Source: a virus
Strand: one strand, 5' to 3'
DNA length: 64,000 bases
Virus record (IMG/VR): IMGVR_UViG_3300028374_000002
Coordinates: 124,001-188,000 of that record
Shown one piece after another: positions 42,644 to 50,874 of this stretch (position 1 is its first letter; the number at the start of each line of letters is the position of its first letter). Made by a program: the position numbers and the translations under genes. The notes beneath the pieces are model-generated. The model saw nothing but the letters and a program-made list of their open reading frames with translations, was not told the origin of the DNA and ran no database searches.

Positions 42644-45600
42644 TTACCTGCGTCTTCCATATCCACTACTTGACTTATATTTACTCTGACCATATCCACC
42701 ACCAGTTCTAGAACCAAGTGTTTTTTTCTTCACATCTAAAAAGTGTGTGTAATCATTACTTTCTATATAATCAGATTTCTTCATACACTCATTTATGTAA
42801 TCAACTATTTCCTTATCAACATGTTTGTTCATCCATTCGTGTATCATCTCTGTAAACTCGTTCTTTTCGAATATAGATGTAGCATTTACAATAGTCATGA
42901 CACAATTATGTACAACTATCCCATTTGCTACATAACTATTATCATCCTCTACTTCTAAATTATAAGTTGTTCCAGTATAATTATACTTTTCATTTCTTTG
43001 TAGTACTGACGAATATTCAAAATCAGAAATCTTTCTCATACATGACCTTTCTAAACTATCTTCATAAATAGATACCCAATATTGGCTTTTCGTAGGCTTA
43101 CCATATCTATGTCTTTTATTATAGGATATTACTGCATGTTTGTCTAATGATATAGATATATCTCTCATAGTCAATGCTAGTTGAAAACTAGTTGAACATC
43201 CTATGTAATGTTTAGTCTTACCAGGTGTTTCACAGAGCCAACCATCTCCCTTTATCCAATAATCTAGGACTAGGGACATTTTCTCTTTATCTAGTTTGTT
43301 ATAGAGCATTTCGGGGAATATTTTCTCTTTATCTTCATCATAGCATTTAGAAAATATTTCCCATAAGAATCTATTATAAAATATCACAGTAGTGCAATTA
43401 TTTCTATTCTGTACATGATATTTTAAATTCCAGTTATTTATTATATCCTTCATTTCATCAATAAGAGTTAAATCTTTATCATTAAAGGCTAAAGTTATTC
43501 GGTAAGTATTATGAGATGGTTTATAACTGTTACCATCTGCTAAGAATAAGCCTAAAAACTTAGCAAAATTATTATCTAGTTCTATTTCCTTTATTTTAAA
43601 ATTAGATGACGGAGAATATTTATTCCTTTCAAATAATTCTTGATATTTGATATTATTAACATCACCAGTATATAGAGGTGATTTTATAACAACACACCTA
43701 GATTTATTAGAAATGTCACTTGGTAAAATCCACTCTCGCTTAAGATAATTATTATAATTCTTTCTATTTTTCTTTGAGTAGTCATTTTTTGGAACATATA
43801 TAGGATGGTTATATGTTATATCTAAGCTAGGTTGGCCTCTAAATTTGATTCTGTGCATAACACCATCAAAATCTTTTTTACATATATTTGTTACTGGTTT
43901 GTAATTTCCTAAATGTGTTAACACCAACTCACCTAATTTGATATCTTTTATTCTTTTATAACCATTTATAGTCTTTATAAGAGTGTTTGGCAAAACGCAA
44001 TCATCGTTTCCATTATCTGCTGCATATTTTATATTACCAGAACTAGTTGTATGTTTTACAAATGTGGTTATTTCCCTTATGGTGTCTTCATTATTTATTG
44101 AGAAAGATTTACTAAGCATTAGAGATTGGTAGTCTTTTATAAGTAAATTTTTTAAACTTGTTACTTTAAGTCCTACCTTTTCTTCTGGTGAATCTATTCT
44201 GTGCTTATATCTAACAAATACAGAAGAACCATAATCATTAATACCATCAAAAACATGAGGTAGTTCTGCTAGTAATGTATTTCCATAGTTGTTAAGTTCT
44301 AAAACTATTTTAAGGTTATCTGGATTAAAATATTCAAAAGCTAATATATAAAGCAATTCTGACATTTGTTTAATAGATATTATATTACTTCGATATATCC
44401 CAATTTGTTCTAGTTTGAAAAAATCCTTTATTGATGAATACTTTTCTTTTTGTATATCTATGACCTCTCTACTTTTATTACTTATTCTGAATATGTTTAT
44501 AACAGAAAAATCTTGACCTAATCCCTCTGCAAGGTCAATTGATAAGACTATTTTATATTCTTTTCTTTTTATAGGGTTGTATATATCATAATCATCAACC
44601 CATTTTAAATTTTCATAGGAAAAATTTAGCTTATCTTCAAATTCATATATCTCCTCCCACTCATAAAGAATTTTATTATTCAATAAATGGTCTATAATAT
44701 TTTCACTTAGTAAAGATTTACTAGCATTTACAAATCTAAGACCGTATTCTTGGTTAAAAGCATCTTCTCCACCAATATCTTTTATTGCCTCATCCTTCCA
44801 TGTAGTAAGTTCTGCTAACTCTAGTATAGATATCTCTTTACCATCGGGTGTTTTTATATTAAATCCAACAACATCCTCATCATGACAATAATCATTATTA
44901 TAAACCTCGATTACATATTTTTGTAAATCAACACTCCAACTCATTTCGACCTTAGTATCAGCACCCCATTTATTATGTACTTGATTAAGAATATCATCCT
45001 TTTCTATTTTGTTTTCGTATAATTTATGATCATTAAGCCTTATATATGTAACAAACCTACCAGGGACTTGATACCAGTAAACCCTCATAGGGGTGTAGTT
45101 GTTTCTTTGTGGGTCACCAGCTGGTCGTTCTGCATTAGTAAGTAATTTATGAAATAAATTCATACCATTTGGTGTAGATGTGATTATTATTTTAGAGTTT
45201 TTTATTGCAGATACTGTTGGAAAAACCGCAGTATAATATGGTTCTATTATGTTTGAAGGAATATGTGCAAATTCATCTAAATAAAGAACATCAATAGTAA
45301 AACCAATAGCTGGAGTCTTTGTCCTAGCAGAGGTCTTAATACGACAACCATTGTCAAATGTTAGTGATTTTTGATTCCATGTTTTTATACCAGGTTTTAA
45401 AAAAAATGGTAGTAATGAATAAATGGATTTTATCTTGTCAACAATCTCAACTGATGTATCTCCCTTGTTAGCTACAATCATAATGTTTTTATCATTATTG
45501 AATAGTATTGTATGGAGCATAAATATAGAAGCAGATATAGTATTATGTGAAAGTATCCCATTCGTGTAGAACCTATGATTCTGATGGTCTACCGATAAAT

Positions 45601-45991
45601 CAAACATAGATGATTTATAATCTTCCCTTTTTATATGCTTCACAATACTATTGCCATTTTTGGTCTTTATAGTATCGCCTATTTTTAATTCTTTACAGAA
45701 TACTTCATCAAAATATTCATCAAATAATATATGATTATCTGCACAAGTTAAGCTAAGACCGTCAATAGTTTTGATATTATAATGATTAAATGGTTGTGTT
45801 AAATGTATCTCTGATACTGCCTCATATCCAGTATCAGTCTTTACTCTAATATCTATTAAAGATATAGATTTTAATATTTTTTTAGAAATATCATCCTCAT
45901 CCAATGATACATTTCTATATTGGTATTTTTCTATCAACTCAATAGATTTTTCTATCAACTCAATCAATATTTTTTTAAGAAGTGTAATCAT
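42644..45991 (-). CDS. Terminase large subunit, C-terminal part, carrying IntC and a second intein
   Basis: An 1115-residue precursor. Residues 1-150 are the C-terminal part of a split intein, ending GILSHN. Residues 151-664 are the TerL extein: TISASIF completes Walker A, YLDEFAH is Walker B with the catalytic Glu, TSTPNGMN is the coupling motif, and the nuclease domain starts with IVLSIDLAEG and continues with IVLELNN. Residues 665-1029 are a second intein. Residues 1030-1115 finish TerL with CVMTIVNATSIF and a Gly/Ser/Tyr/Arg tail. With the 117-residue N-extein the spliced protein would be about 717 residues (T4 gp17 is 610). It cuts concatemers and pumps DNA into heads. Confidence 0.93.
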   Translation of the reverse strand: MITLLKKILIELIEKSIELIEKYQYRNVSLDEDDISKKILKSISLIDIRVKTDTGYEAVSEIHLTQPFNHYNIKTIDGLSLTCADNHILFDEYFDEVFCKELKIGDTIKTKNGNSIVKHIKREDYKSSMFDLSVDHQNHRFYTNGILSHNTISASIFMLHTILFNNDKNIMIVANKGDTSVEIVDKIKSIYSLLPFFLKPGIKTWNQKSLTFDNGCRIKTSARTKTPAIGFTIDVLYLDEFAHIPSNIIEPYYTAVFPTVSAIKNSKIIITSTPNGMNLFHKLLTNAERPAGDPQRNNYTPMRVYWYQVPGRFVTYIRLNDHKLYENKIEKDDILNQVHNKWGADTKVEMSWSVDLQKYVIEVYNNDYCHDEDVVGFNIKTPDGKEISILELAELTTWKDEAIKDIGGEDAFNQEYGLRFVNASKSLLSENIIDHLLNNKILYEWEEIYEFEDKLNFSYENLKWVDDYDIYNPIKRKEYKIVLSIDLAEGLGQDFSVINIFRISNKSREVIDIQKEKYSSIKDFFKLEQIGIYRSNIISIKQMSELLYILAFEYFNPDNLKIVLELNNYGNTLLAELPHVFDGINDYGSSVFVRYKHRIDSPEEKVGLKVTSLKNLLIKDYQSLMLSKSFSINNEDTIREITTFVKHTTSSGNIKYAADNGNDDCVLPNTLIKTINGYKRIKDIKLGELVLTHLGNYKPVTNICKKDFDGVMHRIKFRGQPSLDITYNHPIYVPKNDYSKKNRKNYNNYLKREWILPSDISNKSRCVVIKSPLYTGDVNNIKYQELFERNKYSPSSNFKIKEIELDNNFAKFLGLFLADGNSYKPSHNTYRITLAFNDKDLTLIDEMKDIINNWNLKYHVQNRNNCTTVIFYNRFLWEIFSKCYDEDKEKIFPEMLYNKLDKEKMSLVLDYWIKGDGWLCETPGKTKHYIGCSTSFQLALTMRDISISLDKHAVISYNKRHRYGKPTKSQYWVSIYEDSLERSCMRKISDFEYSSVLQRNEKYNYTGTTYNLEVEDDNSYVANGIVVHNCVMTIVNATSIFEKNEFTEMIHEWMNKHVDKEIVDYINECMKKSDYIESNDYTHFLDVKKKTLGSRTGGGYGQSKYKSSSGYGRRR
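42905..43999 (-). other. Intein 2: contiguous LAGLIDADG intein in the TerL nuclease motif
   Basis: A 365-residue intein (residues 665-1029 of the downstream TerL gene). It starts Cys-Val-Leu-Pro-Asn after GNDD and has block B-like DITYNHPIYV. The two LAGLIDADG helices are FLGLFLADGNSY and LDYWIKGDGWL. It ends with block F/G YNLEVEDDNSYVANGIVVHN followed by Cys+1. Splicing would restore GNDD-CVMTIVN, the Asp-Asp metal-binding motif of the nuclease domain. All splicing residues (Cys1, penultimate His, terminal Asn, Cys+1) are present, so it should be active in splicing; both endonuclease acids also look intact. Confidence 0.92.
45542..45991 (-). other. Intein 1, C-terminal fragment (IntC)
   Basis: Residues 1-150 of the downstream TerL gene. 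A Leu/Ile-rich amphipathic start (ITLLKKILIELIEKSIELIEK) precedes a region with DIRVKTDTGYEAVSEI. Block B is GLSLTCADNHILF, block F is FDLSVDHQNHRFYTNG and block G is ILSHN, followed by Thr+1 of the extein. It has its own ATG 18 nt after the homing endonuclease stop codon. No LAGLIDADG domain is present. Confidence 0.92.
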
Positions 45992-46009
45992 TTTTTTTAT
46001 TATTTTTAT

Positions 46010-47005
46010 CTATACATTATTTAAAAAATCTATACATTTTTTAATAGTTAAATCTTTTTTGCTTTTATATTCAGTATCCCATATTATTAGAATATCAAAT
46101 CCTTTTGATTTAGCAATATTTATTTTTAAATTATCTTTATCCCATATTTCCCTTGCAGTAGGTCCACTTTCTTTATAGAAAGGATGTGGGTAATCGTTCT
46201 CTTTGAAAGTTTTAGGATTTGCATGGTATAAATCACCATTGTATTCGATAATTTTCATTCTTTTTCTATCAGTGAAATCATATGAGAAAAATCCTACATC
46301 TTTAACTGATATAAAGAACTCTTTATTTTTTATTGCATAGTGTACACGTTTTAGTTCATTATCTGTATAAATCTTACTTATCTTTTTAAATAGGTCTTGT
46401 GATATTTCAGAATAGCCACATTTCATATTACCATTTTCTGCCAAATTTTTCTGCCAAAGTGTTTGTCTATCTAGCCATCTTTTCTTACCACCAACATCAC
46501 CATATTTTTCTACACATTTTTTTAGAGAAAATGTACTTTGTCTTTCACTAAGCATCTTTTTAGATGTTTCCTCATCATAACCTTTCAGTAAATAGTATTC
46601 TAAAGTAGTATCTGATATTCTATCCTTAATAGCTTCCTTTGCAAAAATACTTATATGCTTCTCTATATTCTCTATACCTTCATATTTTGAAAAGTTCTTT
46701 GAAAATGGACTTCTCGATTTTCTTTCTAATTCAGTTGTATTTTCTTTGTGATTAGGATTTTTTCTGCCTCTTATTTTATCTGCAAACATTTTTTTATACT
46801 TTTCTGTCTTCATATGCTTACCACTTTTAATTGTTGTCTTAGCCTTATCTGATAATGCCATTATAGGAGCACCTTCGTACAATTCTTTATATTCTTTAGT
46901 AGTCATATTATTATGTGCAAATTTTAAATGTTTACCATATATTCTTTTACATTGCTCACCACATATTCTACATGTTACAGTTTCTTTATTATCATTTATT
47001 ATCAT
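46010..47005 (-). CDS. Free-standing homing endonuclease between the split-intein halves
   Basis: A 331-residue protein. The N-terminus is a C2H2-type finger (Cys12, Cys15, His26, His31) followed by MTTKEYKELYEGAP, a MucR-like element common in phage homing enzymes. The middle has a helical RQSTFSLKKCVEKYGDVGGKK (shown in part) and RWLDRQTLWQKNL motif. The nuclease core is MKIIEYNGDLYHANP and AREIWDKDNLKINIAKSKGFD with ILIIWDTEY, a Vsr-like arrangement distinct from the EKYGVD family. It lies between the IntN and IntC genes on the same strand, 70 nt after the first and 18 nt before the second. It probably spreads the split-intein cassette into intein-free terL genes. Confidence 0.82.
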   Translation of the reverse strand: MIINDNKETVTCRICGEQCKRIYGKHLKFAHNNMTTKEYKELYEGAPIMALSDKAKTTIKSGKHMKTEKYKKMFADKIRGRKNPNHKENTTELERKSRSPFSKNFSKYEGIENIEKHISIFAKEAIKDRISDTTLEYYLLKGYDEETSKKMLSERQSTFSLKKCVEKYGDVGGKKRWLDRQTLWQKNLAENGNMKCGYSEISQDLFKKISKIYTDNELKRVHYAIKNKEFFISVKDVGFFSYDFTDRKRMKIIEYNGDLYHANPKTFKENDYPHPFYKESGPTAREIWDKDNLKINIAKSKGFDILIIWDTEYKSKKDLTIKKCIDFLNNV

Positions 47006-47075
47006 AATTTATTCTGTTTTATTATTAAATGCTTTTATATATAAAAAGATGTTGGCTTGTTATCAAATAGGTAAA

Positions 47076-47591
47076 TTATTTTTCTAGCAAAAATAAAATA
47101 TCATATAGTTTAATTTTTATTTTTTCTAATAATGTTAGTGATCTTTCTTGCTTAAGCATGTAGTAATATAGTTTACCAATTCTATATTCTTTTCTAATTT
47201 CCTTGCTCTTAATTTCGCATAAAGTGTTGAAGGTCAAGCACTTACCCACCTGCCTACTAGCCATTAATATATTGAATCGATTATCAACAAAATTATCTAA
47301 TATGTCAGCTTGATAGTCTCTAAGTGTTATTGCTCCAATAGAACCATCTTCTCTTTTCACCTTACAGTATTTTTCGGTAAAATGGTGTATATCTAGTGCA
47401 CATTTAATGTATTCTCCTTGCTCGGCACTTGTCATCTTAAATGTAAGACCTGATCTTCTTAACCCTATTTCATTTTTAAGCCATGGGTTTTGAAACCTTT
47501 TTAGTACTATACCATCATTTATCTTATCAGTAGCCTCGGTAACGTTCTCACTACTAAATACCATTTGTCTTTCTTTCTTAATCTTTGCCAT
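47076..47591 (-). CDS. Terminase large subunit, N-terminal part, fused to IntN
   Basis: A 171-residue protein. Residues 1-117 are the TerL N-extein: TFKMTSAEQGEYIKCALDIH, ITLRDYQADILDNF (the adenine-binding Q region) and NILMASRQVGK, the first half of Walker A. Residues 118-171 are the N-terminal piece of a split intein starting Cys-Leu-Thr-Phe-Asn. On its own it cannot bind ATP properly; trans-splicing with the downstream product would give SRQVGK-TISASIF, matching SRQLGKT in T4 gp17. It is divergent from the TerS-like gene, with 42 nt between starts. Confidence 0.92.
   Translation of the reverse strand: MAKIKKERQMVFSSENVTEATDKINDGIVLKRFQNPWLKNEIGLRRSGLTFKMTSAEQGEYIKCALDIHHFTEKYCKVKREDGSIGAITLRDYQADILDNFVDNRFNILMASRQVGKCLTFNTLCEIKSKEIRKEYRIGKLYYYMLKQERSLTLLEKIKIKLYDILFLLEK
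47079..47240 (-). other. Intein 1, N-terminal fragment (IntN), 54 residues
   Basis: It starts at Cys118 directly after RQVGK. Block A-like CLTFNTLCEIK is followed by YRIGKLYYYMLKQ and an amphipathic tail, TLLEKIKIKLYDILFLLEK, ending at the stop. Typical split inteins have IntN of about 100 residues with block B included. Here block B is in IntC, so the break is atypically early, as in other split TerL inteins known from environmental phages (AceL-type). Confidence 0.9.
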
Positions 47592-47633
47592 AAGCGACTT
47601 ATTTTTTTATATATATTATAAAAAAACAGCTCT

Positions 47634-48284
47634 ATGTCTAAAACAGATAAAGAAAAAAGTAGGATACAAGACGAATTTGATCAAATACAAGGGGAGAATA
47701 ATGATTTTGATATATCAAAACATTTGGCAGAAGCAGAAGATTTACCAGACCTTGGTGAGATAAGCTTGTATGATTATGATGCAGATTTAAGCACATCATC
47801 ACAGCAATCAGTGGAGGTTTTAAGTTCACTTATAGACTTATACCTAAGTGATGTTCCAAAACTAAAACAACATCCTTATATAAAAAATAAGATGAAGGAA
47901 GATGCTATGGTATATTCAGAGGCTATATTCTTGGCTAAAATGACTAGAAAAAACTTCCTTAACCAACTACGCCAAATTGATAATGGGGAAAGCTCAGCTA
48001 GAATGCACGAAGTTGTTAACCAGACTATTGTGCAGGTTAGGGAAAACTCTAAATTTCTATCCACACAAAGAACTGACTTAGAAAAGTTCTATAAGAATCT
48101 AAGAACAGATATGGGATTAGACGATATTGAAAATTCAGAGGTTTTAGAGTCACAATCTGATAAAGCGAAAGATTCACAAGATGATGGTGATATTGTTGAT
48201 AATAGAAAACTAAATGACCTTATAAAAGGAGCAATGATGAAAGAGAGTAATAATAAAAAAGAAAGTAAGGGTAAAAAGAAGTAA
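47634..48284 (+). CDS. Probable terminase small subunit, T4 gp16-like
   Basis: A 216-residue acidic, helical protein starting divergently next to terL. The central region TSSQQSVEVLSSLIDLYLSD, PYIKNKMKEDAMVYSEAIFL and MTRKNFLNQLRQIDNG forms the helical hairpin expected of gp16-type small terminases, which assemble into rings through a central coiled coil. The C-terminal 50 residues are charged and low-complexity, ending in a Lys-rich tail. Identification rests on length, composition and position beside terL; no helix-turn-helix is evident, as in T4 gp16. Confidence 0.55.
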   Translation: MSKTDKEKSRIQDEFDQIQGENNDFDISKHLAEAEDLPDLGEISLYDYDADLSTSSQQSVEVLSSLIDLYLSDVPKLKQHPYIKNKMKEDAMVYSEAIFLAKMTRKNFLNQLRQIDNGESSARMHEVVNQTIVQVRENSKFLSTQRTDLEKFYKNLRTDMGLDDIENSEVLESQSDKAKDSQDDGDIVDNRKLNDLIKGAMMKESNNKKESKGKKK

Positions 48285-49136
48285 TTATATTTTTAAGTAC
48301 TTAAATGTTTCAAAAGTTTTCACTAAATTATTAGCATGTATTAGAATATCTTTTTGTTTAAAGATGTTTCTTTGGTTATATGTTACCTCCCTAACCATAA
48401 CGTATTTATCTACTCTATTCGTAATGTCATGGATATTATTTTTTATACCATCGCTAGTATTACTCATTATTGTGGTAAACACATCGTTTATATTAATAGC
48501 CAAATCAATAGATTTTTTATTTTCATCATAAAAGTGGACTGTGTTATAATTCTCAACAACTGTATCTGTAAATTTGTCACCATCAGTTTTATAACCGAAC
48601 AAATGTTGTAATAAGAGTCTTGTTTTTAGATATGAGATATAATCTTTATCTCTATTATAGAATGTTTCTGATAGAAAGTAATAATCTTTTACTACTAGAT
48701 TCATATCACCCAATTCCTTCTCTAAGCTATCTATAATCGTTTTGTAGCTACTTTTACTTTTTTTAGAACATATTATGTATATATCATCGTTTTTGTTTCT
48801 AAGGTGCTGAAAATGCTTCTTATAGATAGTGTAGTCTAAATTTTCTATAATACTTGTATTCATAAATTCTTGTAAGGAGAATGATAGGTCAGTTATGTTG
48901 AACTTCATACTTTTACTCTTAATCTTTAGTGTGTTGTAAAGGTTTTCTGGTAGCCAATATCCAACATCATCAATATTAAGCATAGAATTATATTTCTTAT
49001 AGATACCTTTTTTTATTAAATTGAATTCTGATTCAGTTAATTTAATGATGGGTATCGAAGGTTTATTCTTAGAGACTAACCATACTGAATTATCTATCTT
49101 AATAAGTGTATCAATGTCAAAAAAATGTGCCTTCAT
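48285..49136 (-). CDS. Hypothetical protein with HAD-like N-terminus
   Basis: A 283-residue protein beginning MKAHFFDIDTLIKID. FFDIDTL resembles HAD motif I (DxDxT/V), and IYIICSKKSKSSYKTII (about 118-134) is placed like motif II with Ser. A motif IV acid pair is unclear. The C-terminal 90 residues are helical. If it is a HAD enzyme its substrate is unknown; a decayed or structural HAD is equally possible. It converges with the TerS-like gene with no gap. Confidence 0.6.
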   Translation of the reverse strand: MKAHFFDIDTLIKIDNSVWLVSKNKPSIPIIKLTESEFNLIKKGIYKKYNSMLNIDDVGYWLPENLYNTLKIKSKSMKFNITDLSFSLQEFMNTSIIENLDYTIYKKHFQHLRNKNDDIYIICSKKSKSSYKTIIDSLEKELGDMNLVVKDYYFLSETFYNRDKDYISYLKTRLLLQHLFGYKTDGDKFTDTVVENYNTVHFYDENKKSIDLAININDVFTTIMSNTSDGIKNNIHDITNRVDKYVMVREVTYNQRNIFKQKDILIHANNLVKTFETFKYLKI

Positions 49137-49137
49137 A

Positions 49138-49389
49138 TTATTTGCTATATTTATTAGTTTCAGTATACCTTATTTCCTCTTGTCCACCACCCTTTGGTTC
49201 ATCTTCATATTCTCTATCTTCCCATGTTACTCCACCACTTGTTTGTGAGTTAAAGCTTTTGCATTTACTACATTCCTTTGGAAATACACTTTTTCCATCT
49301 TTTTCTATTGCTTTATCAATATCATAGTAAAAGGGAGCTTTGCACCAAGGATTATTACACACTAATCTTTTTTTATTTTCTCTATCCAT
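49138..49389 (-). CDS. Small zinc-ribbon protein
   Basis: An 83-residue protein with two Cys pairs: CNNPWC (Cys11/Cys16) and CSKC (about 40-43), spaced as a zinc ribbon, with an acidic Gly-rich tail. Such small ribbons occur in transcription and DNA-binding phage proteins, but nothing specific is recognised. TTAATATATA lies exactly 4 nt before the ATG (49394-49403). It is followed after 1 nt by the 48285-49136 gene, forming one late operon. Confidence 0.65.
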   Translation of the reverse strand: MDRENKKRLVCNNPWCKAPFYYDIDKAIEKDGKSVFPKECSKCKSFNSQTSGGVTWEDREYEDEPKGGGQEEIRYTETNKYSK

Positions 49390-49393
49390 AATC

Positions 49394-49403
49394 TATATAT
49401 TAA
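49394..49403 (-). promoter_or_regulatory. Late-type promoter motif TTAATATATA
   Basis: It ends 4 nt before the zinc-ribbon gene ATG on the minus strand. Confidence 0.55.
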
Positions 49404-49408
49404 TTAAA

Positions 49409-49517
49409 AAACATGCAAGATCATGACTATATAGATATTATAATATAAATTTTGTACTTGTATAGAATTTTAGTTAAAATAAATCCTTTTTACTTACAAA
49501 AACATGCAACATCATGA
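49409..49517. repeat. Pair of 18-bp direct repeats in an intergenic region
   Basis: AAACATGCAAGATCATGA at 49409-49426 and AAACATGCAACATCATGA at 49500-49517 differ at one base and are 91 nt apart (start to start). They lie in the 155-bp gap between two minus-strand genes, which is otherwise featureless AT-rich DNA apart from the late-type motif. A protein-binding site pair is possible. Confidence 0.6.
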
Positions 49518-49544
49518 TATATAAATATATTTAATATAAAATTT

Positions 49545-50000
49545 TCATTTTATTAGACTTTCGCTTAGTGCAAATTCATATATGTTAAGTAAATTTAGCT
49601 CATATTCAAATATAGATTTTACATCTGCTAATGTCTTTGAATTCTCTACTGCTTCAACTATCATAGTTCCAAACTTTTCTTGAAAATGTATATATGATTC
49701 ACACCACGGCTTATTGTAGTTTACAAGTGTATCCCACTCTTTTTGACCACCTGATAACCAGTACAAACTTTTTTCTGGGATTACTGAATATTTCTTAAAA
49801 TCGTCCAATCTAGTTTTCCATATACTATCTGTTGAATCGACCCTTTTCATTAATATCGATACTGCTTCTGCTACATCATCTGTTATTTGTTCACCAATTT
49901 CAAAGAAATAACCACATTCTGTTTTATAAATAGATACTATATTATCATTAAAAACTATATCTGATAAATTCATCTTAACCAAAGTTTTTCTTTTTTTCAT
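49545..50000 (-). CDS. Hypothetical protein
   Basis: A 151-residue soluble protein, basic at the N-terminus (MKKRKTLVKMN), then mixed alpha/beta with TECGYFFEIGEQITDDVAEA and a helical C-terminus. A WLSGGQKEWDTLVNY segment near the middle is Trp-rich. No family recognised. It is preceded on the same strand by the repeat-containing small gene at 50025 (24-nt gap). Confidence 0.55.
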   Translation of the reverse strand: MKKRKTLVKMNLSDIVFNDNIVSIYKTECGYFFEIGEQITDDVAEAVSILMKRVDSTDSIWKTRLDDFKKYSVIPEKSLYWLSGGQKEWDTLVNYNKPWCESYIHFQEKFGTMIVEAVENSKTLADVKSIFEYELNLLNIYEFALSESLIK

Positions 50001-50024
50001 AGCTATCTATTATTTTTTATACTC

Positions 50025-50309
50025 TTATATTCTTAATCCACTGTTCCACTTACCACTAAAAAGCCCATCTTCAAAAATTCCATTTAACCAATTACCATAA
50101 AATTCACCCCCTTTAAATACACCATAATACCAATTACCACTTAGGTAAACACCATCATGCCATATTAGAGTATTCTTTCTTATTTCTATAACTGCGTTGG
50201 AAATTTCGGAGTCTATTAACCAATAGAATTCCTCTTCTTTAAGTATCTCTACTATCGTATCAATATCTTTATAGGCTTTATCTTTGTAAGTAATCTGTTT
50301 AAACTTCAT
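50025..50309 (-). CDS. Small protein with MORN-like WxxGxFxxG repeats
   Basis: A 94-residue protein. The N-terminal half is helical (DIDTIVEILKEEEFYWLID). From about residue 48 it has four short beta-hairpin repeats: IWHDGVYLSG, NWYYGVFKGG, NWLNGIFEDG, KWNSG. These MORN-like or toxin-repeat-like units are seen in many phage and bacterial proteins without a fixed function. It is in one transcription unit with the 49545-50000 gene. Confidence 0.6.
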   Translation of the reverse strand: MKFKQITYKDKAYKDIDTIVEILKEEEFYWLIDSEISNAVIEIRKNTLIWHDGVYLSGNWYYGVFKGGEFYGNWLNGIFEDGLFSGKWNSGLRI

Positions 50310-50410
50310 TTTGTTATTAATTTACACTTTTATATATTATCATTTTAATATTGCTTTTTATCTAAAATCTATTTTATGGATAAAAATTAACATATTAAAA
50401 AAAATATAAT

Positions 50411-50446
50411 AAAAAAAGCCAAAATAATATTATTTTGGCTTTTTTT
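50411..50446. terminator. Strong bidirectional terminator
   Basis: AAAAAAAGCCAAAATAA and TTATTTTGGCTTTTTTT form a perfect long hairpin between the minus-strand genes ending at 50477 and starting at 50309. It isolates the 50842 gene as its own unit. Confidence 0.9.
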
Positions 50447-50476
50447 ATCACTTTATGTACTAAATAACATCAGTAC

Positions 50477-50842
50477 TTATAGGCTTTTGTCTAGAAATTC
50501 TTTTTCAATTAATGATATCTTATCTATACCTAATCTTGATATTTTATCAAGAATTTCGTCAGTGTCAAGACTATCTATTATACCTTCTTCAATATCTTGG
50601 AAATTTTCTGGTTGTATAGTTTCCAAAAACATTTCAATATCAATTACTGAAACTTCCTTAGAAGATTTTGGATGTGTAAAGGCAACTATTCTGTACTCTT
50701 CATCCTTCGTAGTTATCCATACTTTACTAAACCCAGCTTTCTGAGCATTTTTTATACCATCTGGTGATAAAGCAGGATACTTATCTTGAAGTATTCTGTA
50801 TTCTTTATCTCTCATCTCTGTTAAATCTATACAAATAATCAT
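50477..50842 (-). CDS. Small early-type hypothetical protein
   Basis: A 121-residue protein starting at 50842 (MIICIDLTEMRDKEYR). Longer in-frame starts up to 51043 are rejected because they overlap the divergent 50941 gene and the promoter. It has a KVWITTKDEEYRIVAF strand pair and an acidic helical C-terminus. No family recognised. A consensus host-type promoter directly upstream and a strong terminator downstream make it a single-gene early unit. Confidence 0.6.
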   Translation of the reverse strand: MIICIDLTEMRDKEYRILQDKYPALSPDGIKNAQKAGFSKVWITTKDEEYRIVAFTHPKSSKEVSVIDIEMFLETIQPENFQDIEEGIIDSLDTDEILDKISRLGIDKISLIEKEFLDKSL

Positions 50843-50874
50843 AATAATAGTTTTAAGGTTTGATACAAATATAA

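Noticed and set aside
42644-47591. Group I intron or simple nonsense/frameshift splitting the terminase
   Set aside because: Protein-level intein blocks A, B, F and G with Cys1, His-Asn and Thr+1 account for both breakpoints exactly, and the extein joins restore known motifs without any RNA splicing.
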